In this document: positions 43,991 through 53,130 of the stretch, in pieces
How the letters are laid out: each line of letters begins with the position of its first letter
Position numbering within the stretch: the stretch's first letter is position 1
From: Rhodospirillaceae bacterium
GTDB lineage: Bacteria; Pseudomonadota; Alphaproteobacteria; GCA-2731375
Assembly (NCBI GenBank): GCA_018701215.1
Contig: JABIWH010000001.1
Span: forward strand, 1 to 64,000
Reading direction: 5' to 3'
Length of the DNA: 64,000 nt
The notes under the pieces: generated by a model
What the model was told of the DNA's origin: nothing
Databases searched by the model: none
Seen by the model: the letters and a program-made list of their open reading frames with translations, nothing else
Position numbers and translations under genes: made by a program

Positions 43991-44740
43991 TCAATGCTCC
44001 AAATGAATGGCGTCATTGAGGTACAGGCAGGTCAGAATGGTGAAGACGTAGGCCTGCAGCACCGCGATGGCGACTTCCAGGCCGGTCAGGGCGACGATCA
44101 GGGCGAACGGCAAAACGCCGAACACGCCCATCTGCACAACAAACGCGCCAAACACCTTCAACATGGTGTGGCCAGCGGTCATGTTGGCGAACAGACGAAC
44201 CGAATGGCTGATCGGCCGCATGAAATAGGACAGAACCTCGATCGGAACAACGAGCAACAGCATCACGAATGGCACGCCCTTGGGCACGAAGAACGACAGG
44301 AAATGCATCCCATGCTTGGTAATGCCAATAAACGTGGTCAGCACGAAGACCGACAGGGCCAGGCCAATCGTTACAGCGATATGCGAGGTCACGGTGTAAC
44401 TGTAGGGCAGCATGCCGAGCAGGTTACACATGACGATGAAACTGAACAGAGAGAACACGAAGGGGAAATACTTCCGCCCCTCACTGCCAATGGTTTCCTT
44501 GATCATGTCGGCGATGAATTCGTACCAAAGCTCGGCCACGGACTGCCAGCGCCCCGGCACCATGGAACGTTTCGAGGTGGTCAGAACCAGGAACAGCGTC
44601 GCCACGATAACGGCGCCGAACATGAAAGCGGCCGCCTTGGAAAATGACACATCCAAGCCGCCCAACTGCCAATCATTCAGCCGGCCGATGACGAACTGGT
44701 GCATCGGGCTACTATGATCAATGTGGCGTTCAGCGCTCAC
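43991..44740 (-). CDS. atpB: ATP synthase F0 subunit a
   Basis: Subunit a forms the proton half-channels. The 249 residues have about six membrane helices; the essential Arg lies in MRPISHSVRLFANMTAGHTML (about residues 170-190), and the C-terminal helix motif is LEVAIAVLQAYVFTILTCLYLNDAIHLEH. The start is GTG at 44740 with GGGAGAG 5 nt upstream. Confidence 0.96.
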   Translation of the reverse strand: MSAERHIDHSSPMHQFVIGRLNDWQLGGLDVSFSKAAAFMFGAVIVATLFLVLTTSKRSMVPGRWQSVAELWYEFIADMIKETIGSEGRKYFPFVFSLFSFIVMCNLLGMLPYSYTVTSHIAVTIGLALSVFVLTTFIGITKHGMHFLSFFVPKGVPFVMLLLVVPIEVLSYFMRPISHSVRLFANMTAGHTMLKVFGAFVVQMGVFGVLPFALIVALTGLEVAIAVLQAYVFTILTCLYLNDAIHLEH

Positions 44741-44794
44741 GCCGCTCTCCCTTATCTTTCTCTACCGTACTCGTCGTACCCGTCAGCGACCCAG

Positions 44795-45166
44795 TCAGCT
44801 TTTGGGCTTCTGCTTTTGAGCTTCCAAGGCCTCCATGGCTCTGGCGTCCATCCGCAGCGCGGTTCGCACCGCATTGTTTATGCCCGCCGCGCCGCCAAGA
44901 AACAAGAACAGCAGCATCAACCACGGTTTGGTCCCGAACCAATAATCCAGGGCCCAGCCGATGGCGGTACAAACCACAAGTGCGACGACGATTTCAATAG
45001 AAATCCGCCATGCCGCACCAAGATCGGCACCCGCCCCTTTCTCCAACGCCTCCAATTCCGCCGCCGTTTTCTCAAGCCCCGCCTCGTAGCGGGCCTTGGA
45101 GATCCTGCCACCCAGTTCATCCAGGGAAGGTTCGTCCGAGGAAGGGGGGTGTCGCGGATTGGTCAT
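44795..45166 (-). CDS. atpI: AtpI/AtpZ-family F0 assembly protein
   Basis: This protein of about 123 residues has two hydrophobic segments (roughly 57-75 and 82-102) and the family Gly-rich second helix (FLFLGGAAGINNAVRTA). AtpI/AtpZ proteins help assemble the c-ring or transport Mg/Ca for it. The start could instead be ATG 45235, which has a GAGAAG site, adding 23 residues; I chose 45166 because it fits the family length. It is the first gene of the F0 operon. Confidence 0.88.
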   Translation of the reverse strand: MTNPRHPPSSDEPSLDELGGRISKARYEAGLEKTAAELEALEKGAGADLGAAWRISIEIVVALVVCTAIGWALDYWFGTKPWLMLLFLFLGGAAGINNAVRTALRMDARAMEALEAQKQKPKS

Positions 45167-45337
45167 GTTGCTCGAAAGCTGCGCCGTGGTTGGATACTCG
45201 CTCGGCCAGGTACCGGTTGCCGTTCCGGCGGCCATTTATCTTCTCGAAACTTGATGATTCCCCAGTATTTCATGGGCAGAATTCAGCTCCGGCAAGATAT
45301 TACAAGCACCCGGCCACGACTGGCCGGAAGCGGGCGC

Positions 45338-45366
45338 ACGATACGAATTGACCCGTAACCTGTCAA
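45338..45366 (-). promoter_or_regulatory. Promoter of the F0 operon
   Basis: On the minus strand a perfect TTGACA (45366-45361) and TATCGT (45343-45338; four of six matches) are 17 bp apart. It points at atpI, giving a leader of about 95 or 165 nt depending on the start codon. The remaining gap to smc holds nothing else I can name. Confidence 0.75.
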
Positions 45367-45450
45367 GGGCCAATGCCCGCGCCCTAACTATATGATTTTC
45401 CTATATAATTCACCGATGTGACAATTTGGCCCACCACCGCCCCCGGCATG

Positions 45451-48400
45451 CTACCCGGTTGCCCGGATACGTTCCGCGCGCGCGAGGTCAACCGAGACCA
45501 GTTGCGACACGCCGCGCTCGGACATGGTGACGCCAAACAGGCGATCCATGCGGGCCATGGTATAGGGATGGTGGGTGATAATCAGGAAGCGGGTGCCGGT
45601 AATCCGCGCGATTTCACCAACCAGATTGGTAAAGCGCTCCACATTGGCATCATCCAAGGGTGCATCGACCTCATCCAGCACACACACGGGCGCGGGATTT
45701 GTCAGAAAGACCGAGAATAATAGTGCCAGCGCGGTCAGGGTCTGCTCCCCACCCGACAGCAGGGACAGATTTTGCAGCCGTTTGCCAGGCGGCGAGGCCA
45801 TGATTTCCAGGCCCGCCTCCAACGGATCATCCGATTCCGTCAGGCTTAAATGCGCCTTGCCGCCGCCGAACAGACGCACGAACAGATCCTGGAAATGACC
45901 ATCGACGGTCTTGAAAGCGCCCAACAGGCGCTCCCGCGCCTCCTTGTTCAGGCTGTAAATGCCCTGGCGCAGGCGGGCAATGGCGGCTTCCAGATCGGCC
46001 CGTTCCGTGACCATGCCTTCAAGCTGTTCTTCCAGCTCCACCGCTTCCTGTTCGGCACGCAGGTTAACAGCGCCCATATTGTCGCGTTCCCGCTTCAAAC
46101 GCTCCAACTTACGCTCGGCCTCATCCAGCGGGGGAAGCTCCGCATCGGCCTCGATCTCGGCCTGGGCCAAGACGGCCTGCGGCTGGCAATCCAGGGTCTC
46201 CATGATCCGACGGGTTACCTCGGCCCGGCGTTCCTCGCACTGCTCAACGCCGGCCTGGCCGCGCACCCGCTCTTCCCGGGCAGTCGCCAGGGCGCTTTCG
46301 GCCCGGCGCTGGCCCACCGCCAGTTCGCCAACCGTCGCCTCCGCCTGGGCCAGATCGTCAGCGGCCTTGTTGCGGGTTGCCTCCGCTGTTTCGATCTGTT
46401 CCAGCAAGGCTTGCCGTTGCCCGGCGATCTCGGCCGGCTTGCCTTGCAGCACCTCCAGCTCTTCCCGGCCCGCCGTGGCCCGCTCCGCCAAGGCGGCCAA
46501 TTGTTCTTCCGCACCGGCGGCCCGGCGGCGCCAGCCCTCTTGCTCGCCCGCGATGGCGGCGACCCGGTCGGCCCGCATCTTGGCCTCGCGCTGCAAGCGG
46601 TCGCGATGGCCCCGTGCCTCGACCAGATCGGTCCGTTGCACCGAAACCTGTGCGCGCAAGGCCTCAAGGCGCTGGCGCAGGTCGTCCAGGGGCGGCAGCG
46701 CGGCCAGCTGTTCCTGGGTCTCGCGTACCGCCGTGTTACTCTCCTCCAGATCGGCTTCAATCTGGGTCAGGCTTTCCTGCACCGTTGTCATGCGGGCAGA
46801 ACGCGCGGCGGCATCCTTTTCCGCCTTGGCCTGGGCATTGCGCCCCCGGTCCAAGGCCTCGCGGCCCAGACGGGCGGCTTCCCGCGCCGTCGCCCGCGCG
46901 CGGGCGGCAGCTTCCAAATTATCCCGCGCCGCCACCAGGCCATCGCGGGATTTCTCCAACCCCGGCGCCAATTCAGCGCGAAAACGGCCCAATTCGGTCA
47001 AACGGTTGCCTTGTGCCAGACGCACGGCGGCGGCGGTTTCCGCCCCCGCCGTGACGGTAAAGCCGTCCCAGCGCCACAGGGCGCCAGCGACGGAAACCAG
47101 GCGTTGGCCATAAGCCAGCTCGCCGGTCAGGCGCGCCGCGTCCGCCGCATCGACCACGCCGACCTGCGATAGGCGCCGGGCCAATGCCGGCGGCGCCTTG
47201 ACGTAATGGGACAAGGGCGTTGCGCCCGCCGGCAGCTCTGGCGCGTCGTCCCTGGGCTCTAAAGTGCGCCAATGCACCGGCGCGGCCTCGTCGGTCGGGA
47301 CATCAAGATCATCGCCCAGGGCGGCACCCAGCGCGGCCTCATAGCCGGGCTCCACCGATACCGCGTCGATCACGGCGGGCCACAGATCAGCATCCGCCTG
47401 CCGCAGCAATTCCGCCAGGGCCTTTTCCTCCGCCGCCAGCTGGGCATCCTGGCCCTCCAACTGCTGGCCGGCCTCGCGGGCCCGGGCAAGGGTTTCCTCG
47501 CAGGCGCCATGGGCGGCTTCGCTTAGCTCCAACCCGGCGATGGCTTGTTCCGCCGCCTGGCTCGCTTCAACCAAGGCCTCGTTCGCCTCGGCCAGGCGTT
47601 CATCGCCTTGAGTTTCCGCCGTCAGGCGTTCGTGGATGGCCCTGGCCTCGGCCTGGCGCTGAGACAGACGCTGCAAGCGCTGTTCCGCCGTCGCCAGGGC
47701 ACGGCGCAGGGCTTCCGACTGGGCCGCGCCCTCGGCGACCTGATCGGTCAGGGCCTGCAACTCGCCTTCGCCATTGCCCAGAACGGCCGCCGCCGCCGCG
47801 ACCCGGCTCTCGGCCTCCGCCCCCGCCGAGGCTTCGCCGGCTTGCTGGCCGCGCAGTTGTTCTGCCTCTTCACCCAGACGGGCGATGGTGGCGGCGGCTT
47901 CCTCGCCGAGGCCGCCTTCACGTTCTTGATCAATCTCGATCTGGCGTAGACGGGCCTGCAACTGCGACGAAGCCTGCACGATACGCTGCTCTTCCTGATC
48001 CAGACCGTCGCGGGCCACGGCCAAGCGGTGCAGCACCGCCGCTGCCACGGCCTCGGCCTGGCGCAGATCCGGCAGGCCGTTGGCGCCTTCGGTATGCGCG
48101 GTAGTAGCTTGCGCCGCCGCCTGGGTCAATTTGGCGACCTGGCCGTTGGCCTCGGCCAGTTCTTCGCTGGCGGTACGCAGTTGCTGCTCGGCGCGCTGAA
48201 ACAACAAGTGCAGCTGAATAGATTCGAAATGGCGGACCTGTTCACCGATTTTGCGAAAGCGCCTGGCCTGGCGGGCCTGACGCTTCATGTTCTGCAGCTG
48301 CGCCTCCAGCGACTGCATAACGTCATCCAGGCGTTCCATATTGTTTTCCGCCGCCCGCAGACGCAATTCGGCCTCGTGCCGGCGGGAATGCAGGCCGGTG

Positions 48401-48909
48401 ATGCCGGCTGCCTCTTCCAATAGAGCCCGGCGATCAGCGGGTTTGGAATTGATGATCTCGCCAATACGGCCCTGCGAGACCAGGGACGGAGAATGGGCGC
48501 CGGAGGCGGCATCGGCGAACAGCAGCTGCACATCGCGGGCCCGCATTTCATTGCCGTTGACCCGGTAAGCGGAACCGCGCTCGCGCTCAATCGCGCGGGT
48601 GACCTCCAAATCGTCCGAATCGTTCAAGGCGGCGGGCGCGGTGCGGTCCTTGTTGTCGATCACCAGGGAGACTTCCGCCAAATTACGGCTGCCGCGGTTT
48701 TGCGAGCCGTTGAAGATCACATCGTCCATGGCGCCGCCGCGCATGCGCTTGGCCGAATTCTCCCCCATGACCCAACGCAGTGCTTCCACCAGGTTTGATT
48801 TGCCGCAGCCATTGGGCCCGACCACGCCGGTCAAGCCGGCTTCGATCACCAATTCCATGGGATCGACGAAGGATTTAAAGCCGCTAAGCCGTAGTTTTGT
48901 AAAATGCAC
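45451..48909 (-). CDS. smc: Chromosome segregation protein SMC
   Basis: SMC is the ATPase of the condensin complex. The 1152 residues have Walker A GPNGCGKSNLVEALRWVMGE (about 32-51), two coiled-coil arms, a hinge near residues 495-620, the signature LSLLSGGEQTLTALALLFSVF (about 1055) and Walker B CVLDEVDAPLDDANVERF (about 1087). The start is GTG at 48909. It follows the dsbA-like gene in a conserved alphaproteobacterial order. Confidence 0.97.
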   Translation of the reverse strand: MHFTKLRLSGFKSFVDPMELVIEAGLTGVVGPNGCGKSNLVEALRWVMGENSAKRMRGGAMDDVIFNGSQNRGSRNLAEVSLVIDNKDRTAPAALNDSDDLEVTRAIERERGSAYRVNGNEMRARDVQLLFADAASGAHSPSLVSQGRIGEIINSKPADRRALLEEAAGITGLHSRRHEAELRLRAAENNMERLDDVMQSLEAQLQNMKRQARQARRFRKIGEQVRHFESIQLHLLFQRAEQQLRTASEELAEANGQVAKLTQAAAQATTAHTEGANGLPDLRQAEAVAAAVLHRLAVARDGLDQEEQRIVQASSQLQARLRQIEIDQEREGGLGEEAAATIARLGEEAEQLRGQQAGEASAGAEAESRVAAAAAVLGNGEGELQALTDQVAEGAAQSEALRRALATAEQRLQRLSQRQAEARAIHERLTAETQGDERLAEANEALVEASQAAEQAIAGLELSEAAHGACEETLARAREAGQQLEGQDAQLAAEEKALAELLRQADADLWPAVIDAVSVEPGYEAALGAALGDDLDVPTDEAAPVHWRTLEPRDDAPELPAGATPLSHYVKAPPALARRLSQVGVVDAADAARLTGELAYGQRLVSVAGALWRWDGFTVTAGAETAAAVRLAQGNRLTELGRFRAELAPGLEKSRDGLVAARDNLEAAARARATAREAARLGREALDRGRNAQAKAEKDAAARSARMTTVQESLTQIEADLEESNTAVRETQEQLAALPPLDDLRQRLEALRAQVSVQRTDLVEARGHRDRLQREAKMRADRVAAIAGEQEGWRRRAAGAEEQLAALAERATAGREELEVLQGKPAEIAGQRQALLEQIETAEATRNKAADDLAQAEATVGELAVGQRRAESALATAREERVRGQAGVEQCEERRAEVTRRIMETLDCQPQAVLAQAEIEADAELPPLDEAERKLERLKRERDNMGAVNLRAEQEAVELEEQLEGMVTERADLEAAIARLRQGIYSLNKEARERLLGAFKTVDGHFQDLFVRLFGGGKAHLSLTESDDPLEAGLEIMASPPGKRLQNLSLLSGGEQTLTALALLFSVFLTNPAPVCVLDEVDAPLDDANVERFTNLVGEIARITGTRFLIITHHPYTMARMDRLFGVTMSERGVSQLVSVDLARAERIRATG

Positions 48910-48966
48910 CTGGTTGTGTCCCCATTTCGGTACGAATTGTCATCTTCTCGTTCATTTCAACAGGCC

Positions 48967-49575
48967 CTATTTCAACAGATCGGCCAGCAGCTCATCCCAT
49001 TTGTCGATGGTCATGTTGCCGGATGTCTTCTCGCCATTGACGATGAAGCTTGGCGTCGACTCGACCTCGAACTTTTTATTGCCATCGAGGCGGGTCTGCA
49101 AAATCATGTCCGCCAGTTTTTGATCCCGCATGCAGGTCTGAAAACGTGCCTCGGTAAAGCCGCCCAGACGGGCAATCGTGCCCAGGGCCTGTTGCGGGTT
49201 GGCCGCCTTGGCCCATTTCATCTGGCTTTTGAACAACACGTTCAGCATCCCGAAATAGCGCTTCTCGCCGGCACAGCGGGCCAGCATGGAGGCCTGCAAA
49301 GCCAGAGGATCAAACGGGAATTCCCGAAAAACCAAGCGCACCTTGCCGGTATCGATATACTTGGTCTTCAGCTCCTTGAACGTGCCCATGTGGAAGTTGG
49401 CACAATGGGGGCAGGTCATGGAGGCATACTCGATCACCGTCACCGGTGCATCCTTGGCGCCCAGGACCATATCGCCCACCGCGTAGGGCGGTGCTTCCGC
49501 CCTGGTGGGCGCGGCAAAAAGCAGCAGCGCACAAAGCAAAGCCATGACAGGCATAAATACTCTAACTTGGGTCAT
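48967..49575 (-). CDS. DsbA-family periplasmic thiol oxidoreductase
   Basis: This 202-residue secreted protein has a signal peptide (to about residue 27), a thioredoxin fold with the active site SMTCPHCANFH (about 52-62), and a VESTPSFIVNGE cis-Pro motif. The CPHC site is the DsbA type, so it probably introduces disulfides or acts as a ScsC/DsbA-like oxidase. ATG 49575 follows TAGGAGATGGA. It lies between the DciA-like gene and smc. Confidence 0.93.
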   Translation of the reverse strand: MTQVRVFMPVMALLCALLLFAAPTRAEAPPYAVGDMVLGAKDAPVTVIEYASMTCPHCANFHMGTFKELKTKYIDTGKVRLVFREFPFDPLALQASMLARCAGEKRYFGMLNVLFKSQMKWAKAANPQQALGTIARLGGFTEARFQTCMRDQKLADMILQTRLDGNKKFEVESTPSFIVNGEKTSGNMTIDKWDELLADLLK

Positions 49576-49703
49576 TCCATCTCCTACCCACAACATGTGG
49601 TATTAGTTATAGGCTTGCCGGTCCAGAATCGCAAGCCTCTCAATGCTAATTTGACAACACATTGGGGCGAAATGGTGACGATCAAGACCGCGCCCATGAA
49701 GTT

Positions 49704-50213
49704 TTAATCGTTCTTTTCAGGCGGCGCCCGCCGGCCCAGGACGGAGGTGCCCAAACGCTCCAGCGCATGGCGCAGATCGGGGCTTTTGGTCGCCTCCGTT
49801 CGCGCTGTCAGTTCCGCCGATTCGGCCCCCGTCAGCGCCCTGGAGACCACCTCGCGAGGCTTTTCCGGCACCGGCAAGGGGCCCTGCAGCAATTTTATCC
49901 GATCCACCGCGCGGTAGCCGTAAAAACCGTTGATCCGTTCGATTACCATGGGCGCCATATGCTGTAATTCCACCGCCGCCGCGCCGGCGACGCGGATATG
50001 CAGCACCGCGCCCGCCACATCGCCGCGCCGTTGTTGCAGTTTTTCCGGCGCCGTCAGGGCAGCCAACTCGGGGCCGACGATATCGGACCAGCGGGCGATC
50101 ACCTCGCCCTCGGCAAAACCGCGCCGGCGCAACGCCGCCGCCGTGGCCCGGCGCAGGATGGAACCGGCAGCCATGGGGCGGTTTTTGCGGCGGCGTTCGT
50201 TCTGTTCATTCAT
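49704..50213 (-). CDS. DciA-like (DUF721) protein
   Basis: This 169-residue protein belongs to the DUF721 family, which includes DciA, a loader of the DnaB replicative helicase in many bacteria without DnaC. The domain covers about residues 15-115 (RRRGFAEGEVIARWSDIVGPELAALTAPEKL, then HIRVAGAAAVELQHMAPMVIERIN). The tail is charged and probably disordered. ATG 50213 is chosen because it follows a GGGGG stretch and fits family length. It diverges from mutY. Confidence 0.85.
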   Translation of the reverse strand: MNEQNERRRKNRPMAAGSILRRATAAALRRRGFAEGEVIARWSDIVGPELAALTAPEKLQQRRGDVAGAVLHIRVAGAAAVELQHMAPMVIERINGFYGYRAVDRIKLLQGPLPVPEKPREVVSRALTGAESAELTARTEATKSPDLRHALERLGTSVLGRRAPPEKND

Positions 50214-50291
50214 GGCCCCCATCTTGTGGGAGAATGCCCACGGAGTCATCCTACAAGCGCATGGGGCCAGCAAAATTTCGGTAAATTTACG

Positions 50292-51341
50292 GTGAGACAG
50301 ATTCCAAACCTGGGGACCAAATTATTGACCTGGTACGACGGCCAGCACCGCAAGCTGCCGTGGCGGGCGCCACCTGGCGAATTAGCCGCGCCCTATCACG
50401 TCTGGCTGTCCGAGATCATGTTGCAGCAGACCGTGGTGAAGACGGTGATCCCCTATTTTCTGCACTTTCTACAACGCTGGCCGACGGTGGAGGACCTGGC
50501 CGCGGCCGAGCTGGACCAGGTGCTGCACGCCTGGCAGGGCCTGGGCTATTACGCGCGCGCCCGTAACCTGCACAAATGTGCCCAGGTGGTGGCCGGCGAA
50601 CATAATGGCGCCTTTCCCGATACGGAGGATGCCCTGCGTACCTTGCCCGGCATCGGGCCATACACCGCCGCCGCCGTCGTCGCCATCGCCTTTGGCCGCA
50701 AGGCCTCTCCCGTGGACGGCAATATCGAACGGGTGGTCTCGCGCCGGTTCGCGGTCACGGCCCCCCTGCCCGGTGTGAAGCCGGAACTGCGCCGTCTAGC
50801 CGCCGGCCTGACGCCAGATCAGCGCGCCGGCGATCATGCCCAGGCCCTGATGGATCTAGGTGCGACGGTCTGTTTGCCACGCGCACCGCTATGCGACCGC
50901 TGCCCCCTATCCGAAGCTTGCGAAGGACGGAAGCAAGACATCGCCGCCAGCCTGCCCCGCCGCCAACCCAGGGCGAAGCGCCCGACCCGTTACGGCATCG
51001 CTTTTTGTTTGTTTGACGAAGCGGGCCGCTTACTGCTGCGGCGGCGGCCCGAGAAGGGCTTGTTGGGCGGCATGATGGAAGTGCCTTCAACGCCCTGGCG
51101 GGAACAGGCATGGCAGGCGGGCGAGATATCCGGCCATGCTCCCCTGCATACAGAATGGCAATCGTTGCCCGGTACCGTGGTTCACGTCTTTACGCACTTT
51201 CGCCTGGAGCTGGCGGTGCATACAGGAAATGGCGCGAGGGAAACCAAGAGCGGTGAAATTTGGCAGGCGCCAAAGGACCTTGGCGAACTTGCCCTACCGA
51301 CGGTGATGAAGAAGGTGCTGCGCCACGGGCTGAAACTTTAG
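50292..51341 (+). CDS. mutY: Adenine DNA glycosylase
   Basis: MutY removes adenine paired with 8-oxoguanine. The 349 residues contain the helix-hairpin-helix LPGIGPYTAAAVVAIAFG (about 120-137), catalytic Asp in PVDGN, the [4Fe-4S] cysteines spaced 6-2-5 (CLPRAPLCDRCPLSEAC, about 196-212) and a C-terminal NUDIX-like domain that reads 8-oxoG. The start is GTG 50292; the frame is open further upstream, but that part has no homology to the family. Its stop overlaps that of ccrM. Confidence 0.95.
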   Translation: MRQIPNLGTKLLTWYDGQHRKLPWRAPPGELAAPYHVWLSEIMLQQTVVKTVIPYFLHFLQRWPTVEDLAAAELDQVLHAWQGLGYYARARNLHKCAQVVAGEHNGAFPDTEDALRTLPGIGPYTAAAVVAIAFGRKASPVDGNIERVVSRRFAVTAPLPGVKPELRRLAAGLTPDQRAGDHAQALMDLGATVCLPRAPLCDRCPLSEACEGRKQDIAASLPRRQPRAKRPTRYGIAFCLFDEAGRLLLRRRPEKGLLGGMMEVPSTPWREQAWQAGEISGHAPLHTEWQSLPGTVVHVFTHFRLELAVHTGNGARETKSGEIWQAPKDLGELALPTVMKKVLRHGLKL

Positions 51342-52423
51342 TGCAGCTCGGACCGCAGTTTCTGCCGCAGCAGATCGATGGGAACCAGTTGGCCCTGTTC
51401 CTCGAAGCACCAGAAGGTCCAGCCATTGCAGGCCGGTGCGCCTTGTACCGCCGCGCCCACCTGATGGATGGAGCCGCGCGAGCGGTTCGCCACCACGGAG
51501 CCATCGGCGCGGACACGGGCCGCGTAACGCCGCCGGGAATCGTACAACGTCGCGCCGGGACGCAGCATGCCGCGCTCCACCAACCAACCGAACGGAATGC
51601 GCGGCAAGGATCGTTTCGACGGTGTTACATCCAGGTCCTGTTCCGCCAGGGGGGCCACGGCATCGATGCGCTGGCGGGCCAGATCCACATAGCCGGGATC
51701 GGCATCGATGCCGATATAATCCCGGCCCAGATGTTTCGACACCGCACCCGTGGTGCCGGTACCAAAGAACGGATCAAGCACCAGGTCGCCCGGATTGGAG
51801 GAGGCGAGAAGCACCCGATGCAACAGAGCCTCGGGCTTCTGCGTCGGATGGGCCTTTTGGCCGTTTTCCTTCAAACGTTCCCCGCCGGAGCAGATCGGCA
51901 GCAGCCAATCGCTACGCATCTGCAAATCCTCGTTCAACGCCTTCATGGCCTCGTAGTTGAAGGTATAGCCCTTGCCGTTCGGCGAGGGGGTGCACCAGAT
52001 CAAGGTCTCATGCGCGTTGGTGAAGCGTTTGCCGCGAAAATTCGGCATTGGGTTGGTCTTGCGCCAGATCACATCATTGAGGATCCAAAAGCCCAGGTCC
52101 TGCAAAATCGCGCCGACGCGAAAAATATTGTGATAGCTGCCAATGACCCACAAACCGCCCTTGGGTTTGAGGACGCGTTTGGTTTCGCTCAACCAGGCAC
52201 GGGTAAATTCATCATAACTGGCAAAAGTATCGAAGCGGTCCCAATCGTCGTCAACACCAGCCACCTTGCTGTTGTTGGGACGATGCAGCTCTCCGCTTAA
52301 CTGCAAATTATAGGGCGGATCGGCGAAAACCAGATCAACGGAGGCATCAGGCAGGCCGGACATCACCTGGACGGTATCGCCCAAGTGGATGCTGTTGCGC
52401 TCTATTTTCTGTTTCTTGCTCAT
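51338..52423 (-). CDS. ccrM: Cell-cycle DNA adenine methyltransferase CcrM
   Basis: CcrM methylates adenine in GANTC and times the cell cycle in alphaproteobacteria. The 361 residues show the catalytic motif ADPPYNLQLSGEL (about 32-44), the SAM motif DPFFGTGTTGAVSKHLGRD (about 219-237) and the C-terminal non-specific DNA-binding domain (about 270-360) typical of CcrM as opposed to shorter beta-type methyltransferases. The start MSKKQKIERN at 52423 is preferred to an ATG 11 codons upstream. Confidence 0.95.
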   Translation of the reverse strand: MSKKQKIERNSIHLGDTVQVMSGLPDASVDLVFADPPYNLQLSGELHRPNNSKVAGVDDDWDRFDTFASYDEFTRAWLSETKRVLKPKGGLWVIGSYHNIFRVGAILQDLGFWILNDVIWRKTNPMPNFRGKRFTNAHETLIWCTPSPNGKGYTFNYEAMKALNEDLQMRSDWLLPICSGGERLKENGQKAHPTQKPEALLHRVLLASSNPGDLVLDPFFGTGTTGAVSKHLGRDYIGIDADPGYVDLARQRIDAVAPLAEQDLDVTPSKRSLPRIPFGWLVERGMLRPGATLYDSRRRYAARVRADGSVVANRSRGSIHQVGAAVQGAPACNGWTFWCFEEQGQLVPIDLLRQKLRSELH

Positions 52424-52482
52424 GACGGCGGCGCATACTGGTCGAGAGCGAATCACCAGTCAACTGATTTTTTTCTTTGGAG

Positions 52483-53130
52483 TCAGCCGCTTAGGCCCGA
52501 GTCTAAACCTTGCTCTAAAAGCTTCCGAATAGGTGCGAAGCTACGCCGGTGCATTTCATTCGGCCCCAACCGCGCCAAACCCTGCCTGTGTTCAGCGGTG
52601 CCATAGCCCGCATTTCGCTCCCAACCGAAGCCGGGAAAGCGCTCGGCCAGGGCCGCCATCTCCCGGTCGCGGCTGACCTTGGCGACGATGGACGCCGCCG
52701 CGATGGACAGACAGCGGCCATCGCCCTTGACCAGGGTTTCAACGCCGCAGGGCAGATCCGGGGCGCGGTTACCATCGACAAGCGCATAACCTGGCGCCGC
52801 CGCCAAATCAGTAACGGCGCGGGCCATCGCCAGCATGGTCGCGGCCAGAATATTGAGGCGGTCGATCTCGGCCACGCTGGCCCGGCCCACGCCGATCACG
52901 GCGGCCTCGCGTAACTGTTCAAACAGCGCTTCCCGGCGCGCTTTGCTAAGCGTTTTGGAATCCGCCAAACCGGGCGGGATGTTATCGGGCCGCAGGATCA
53001 CCGCCGCCGCGGTCACTGGTCCGGCCCAGGGGCCCCGGCCCGCCTCGTCGATACCGCAGACGGGACCCAGGCCGCGCGCGGCGGCGGCAGCCTCGAAAGT
53101 ATAATCCGCCTCAAGCTTCGCTTTTGCCAT
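52483..53130 (-). CDS. rnhB: Ribonuclease HII
   Basis: RNase HII cuts at ribonucleotides in DNA. About 215 residues include GIDEAGRGPWAGPV (catalytic Asp-Glu, about 26-39), the conserved LADSKTLSKARRE, Asp in YALVDGNRAP and the SIVAKVSRDREM stretch. The ATG at 53130 lies inside the last codons of the antiporter gene (20-nt overlap); longer in-frame starts overlap it more. With rnhA at 36733 the window holds both RNase H types. Confidence 0.95.
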   Translation of the reverse strand: MAKAKLEADYTFEAAAAARGLGPVCGIDEAGRGPWAGPVTAAAVILRPDNIPPGLADSKTLSKARREALFEQLREAAVIGVGRASVAEIDRLNILAATMLAMARAVTDLAAAPGYALVDGNRAPDLPCGVETLVKGDGRCLSIAAASIVAKVSRDREMAALAERFPGFGWERNAGYGTAEHRQGLARLGPNEMHRRSFAPIRKLLEQGLDSGLSG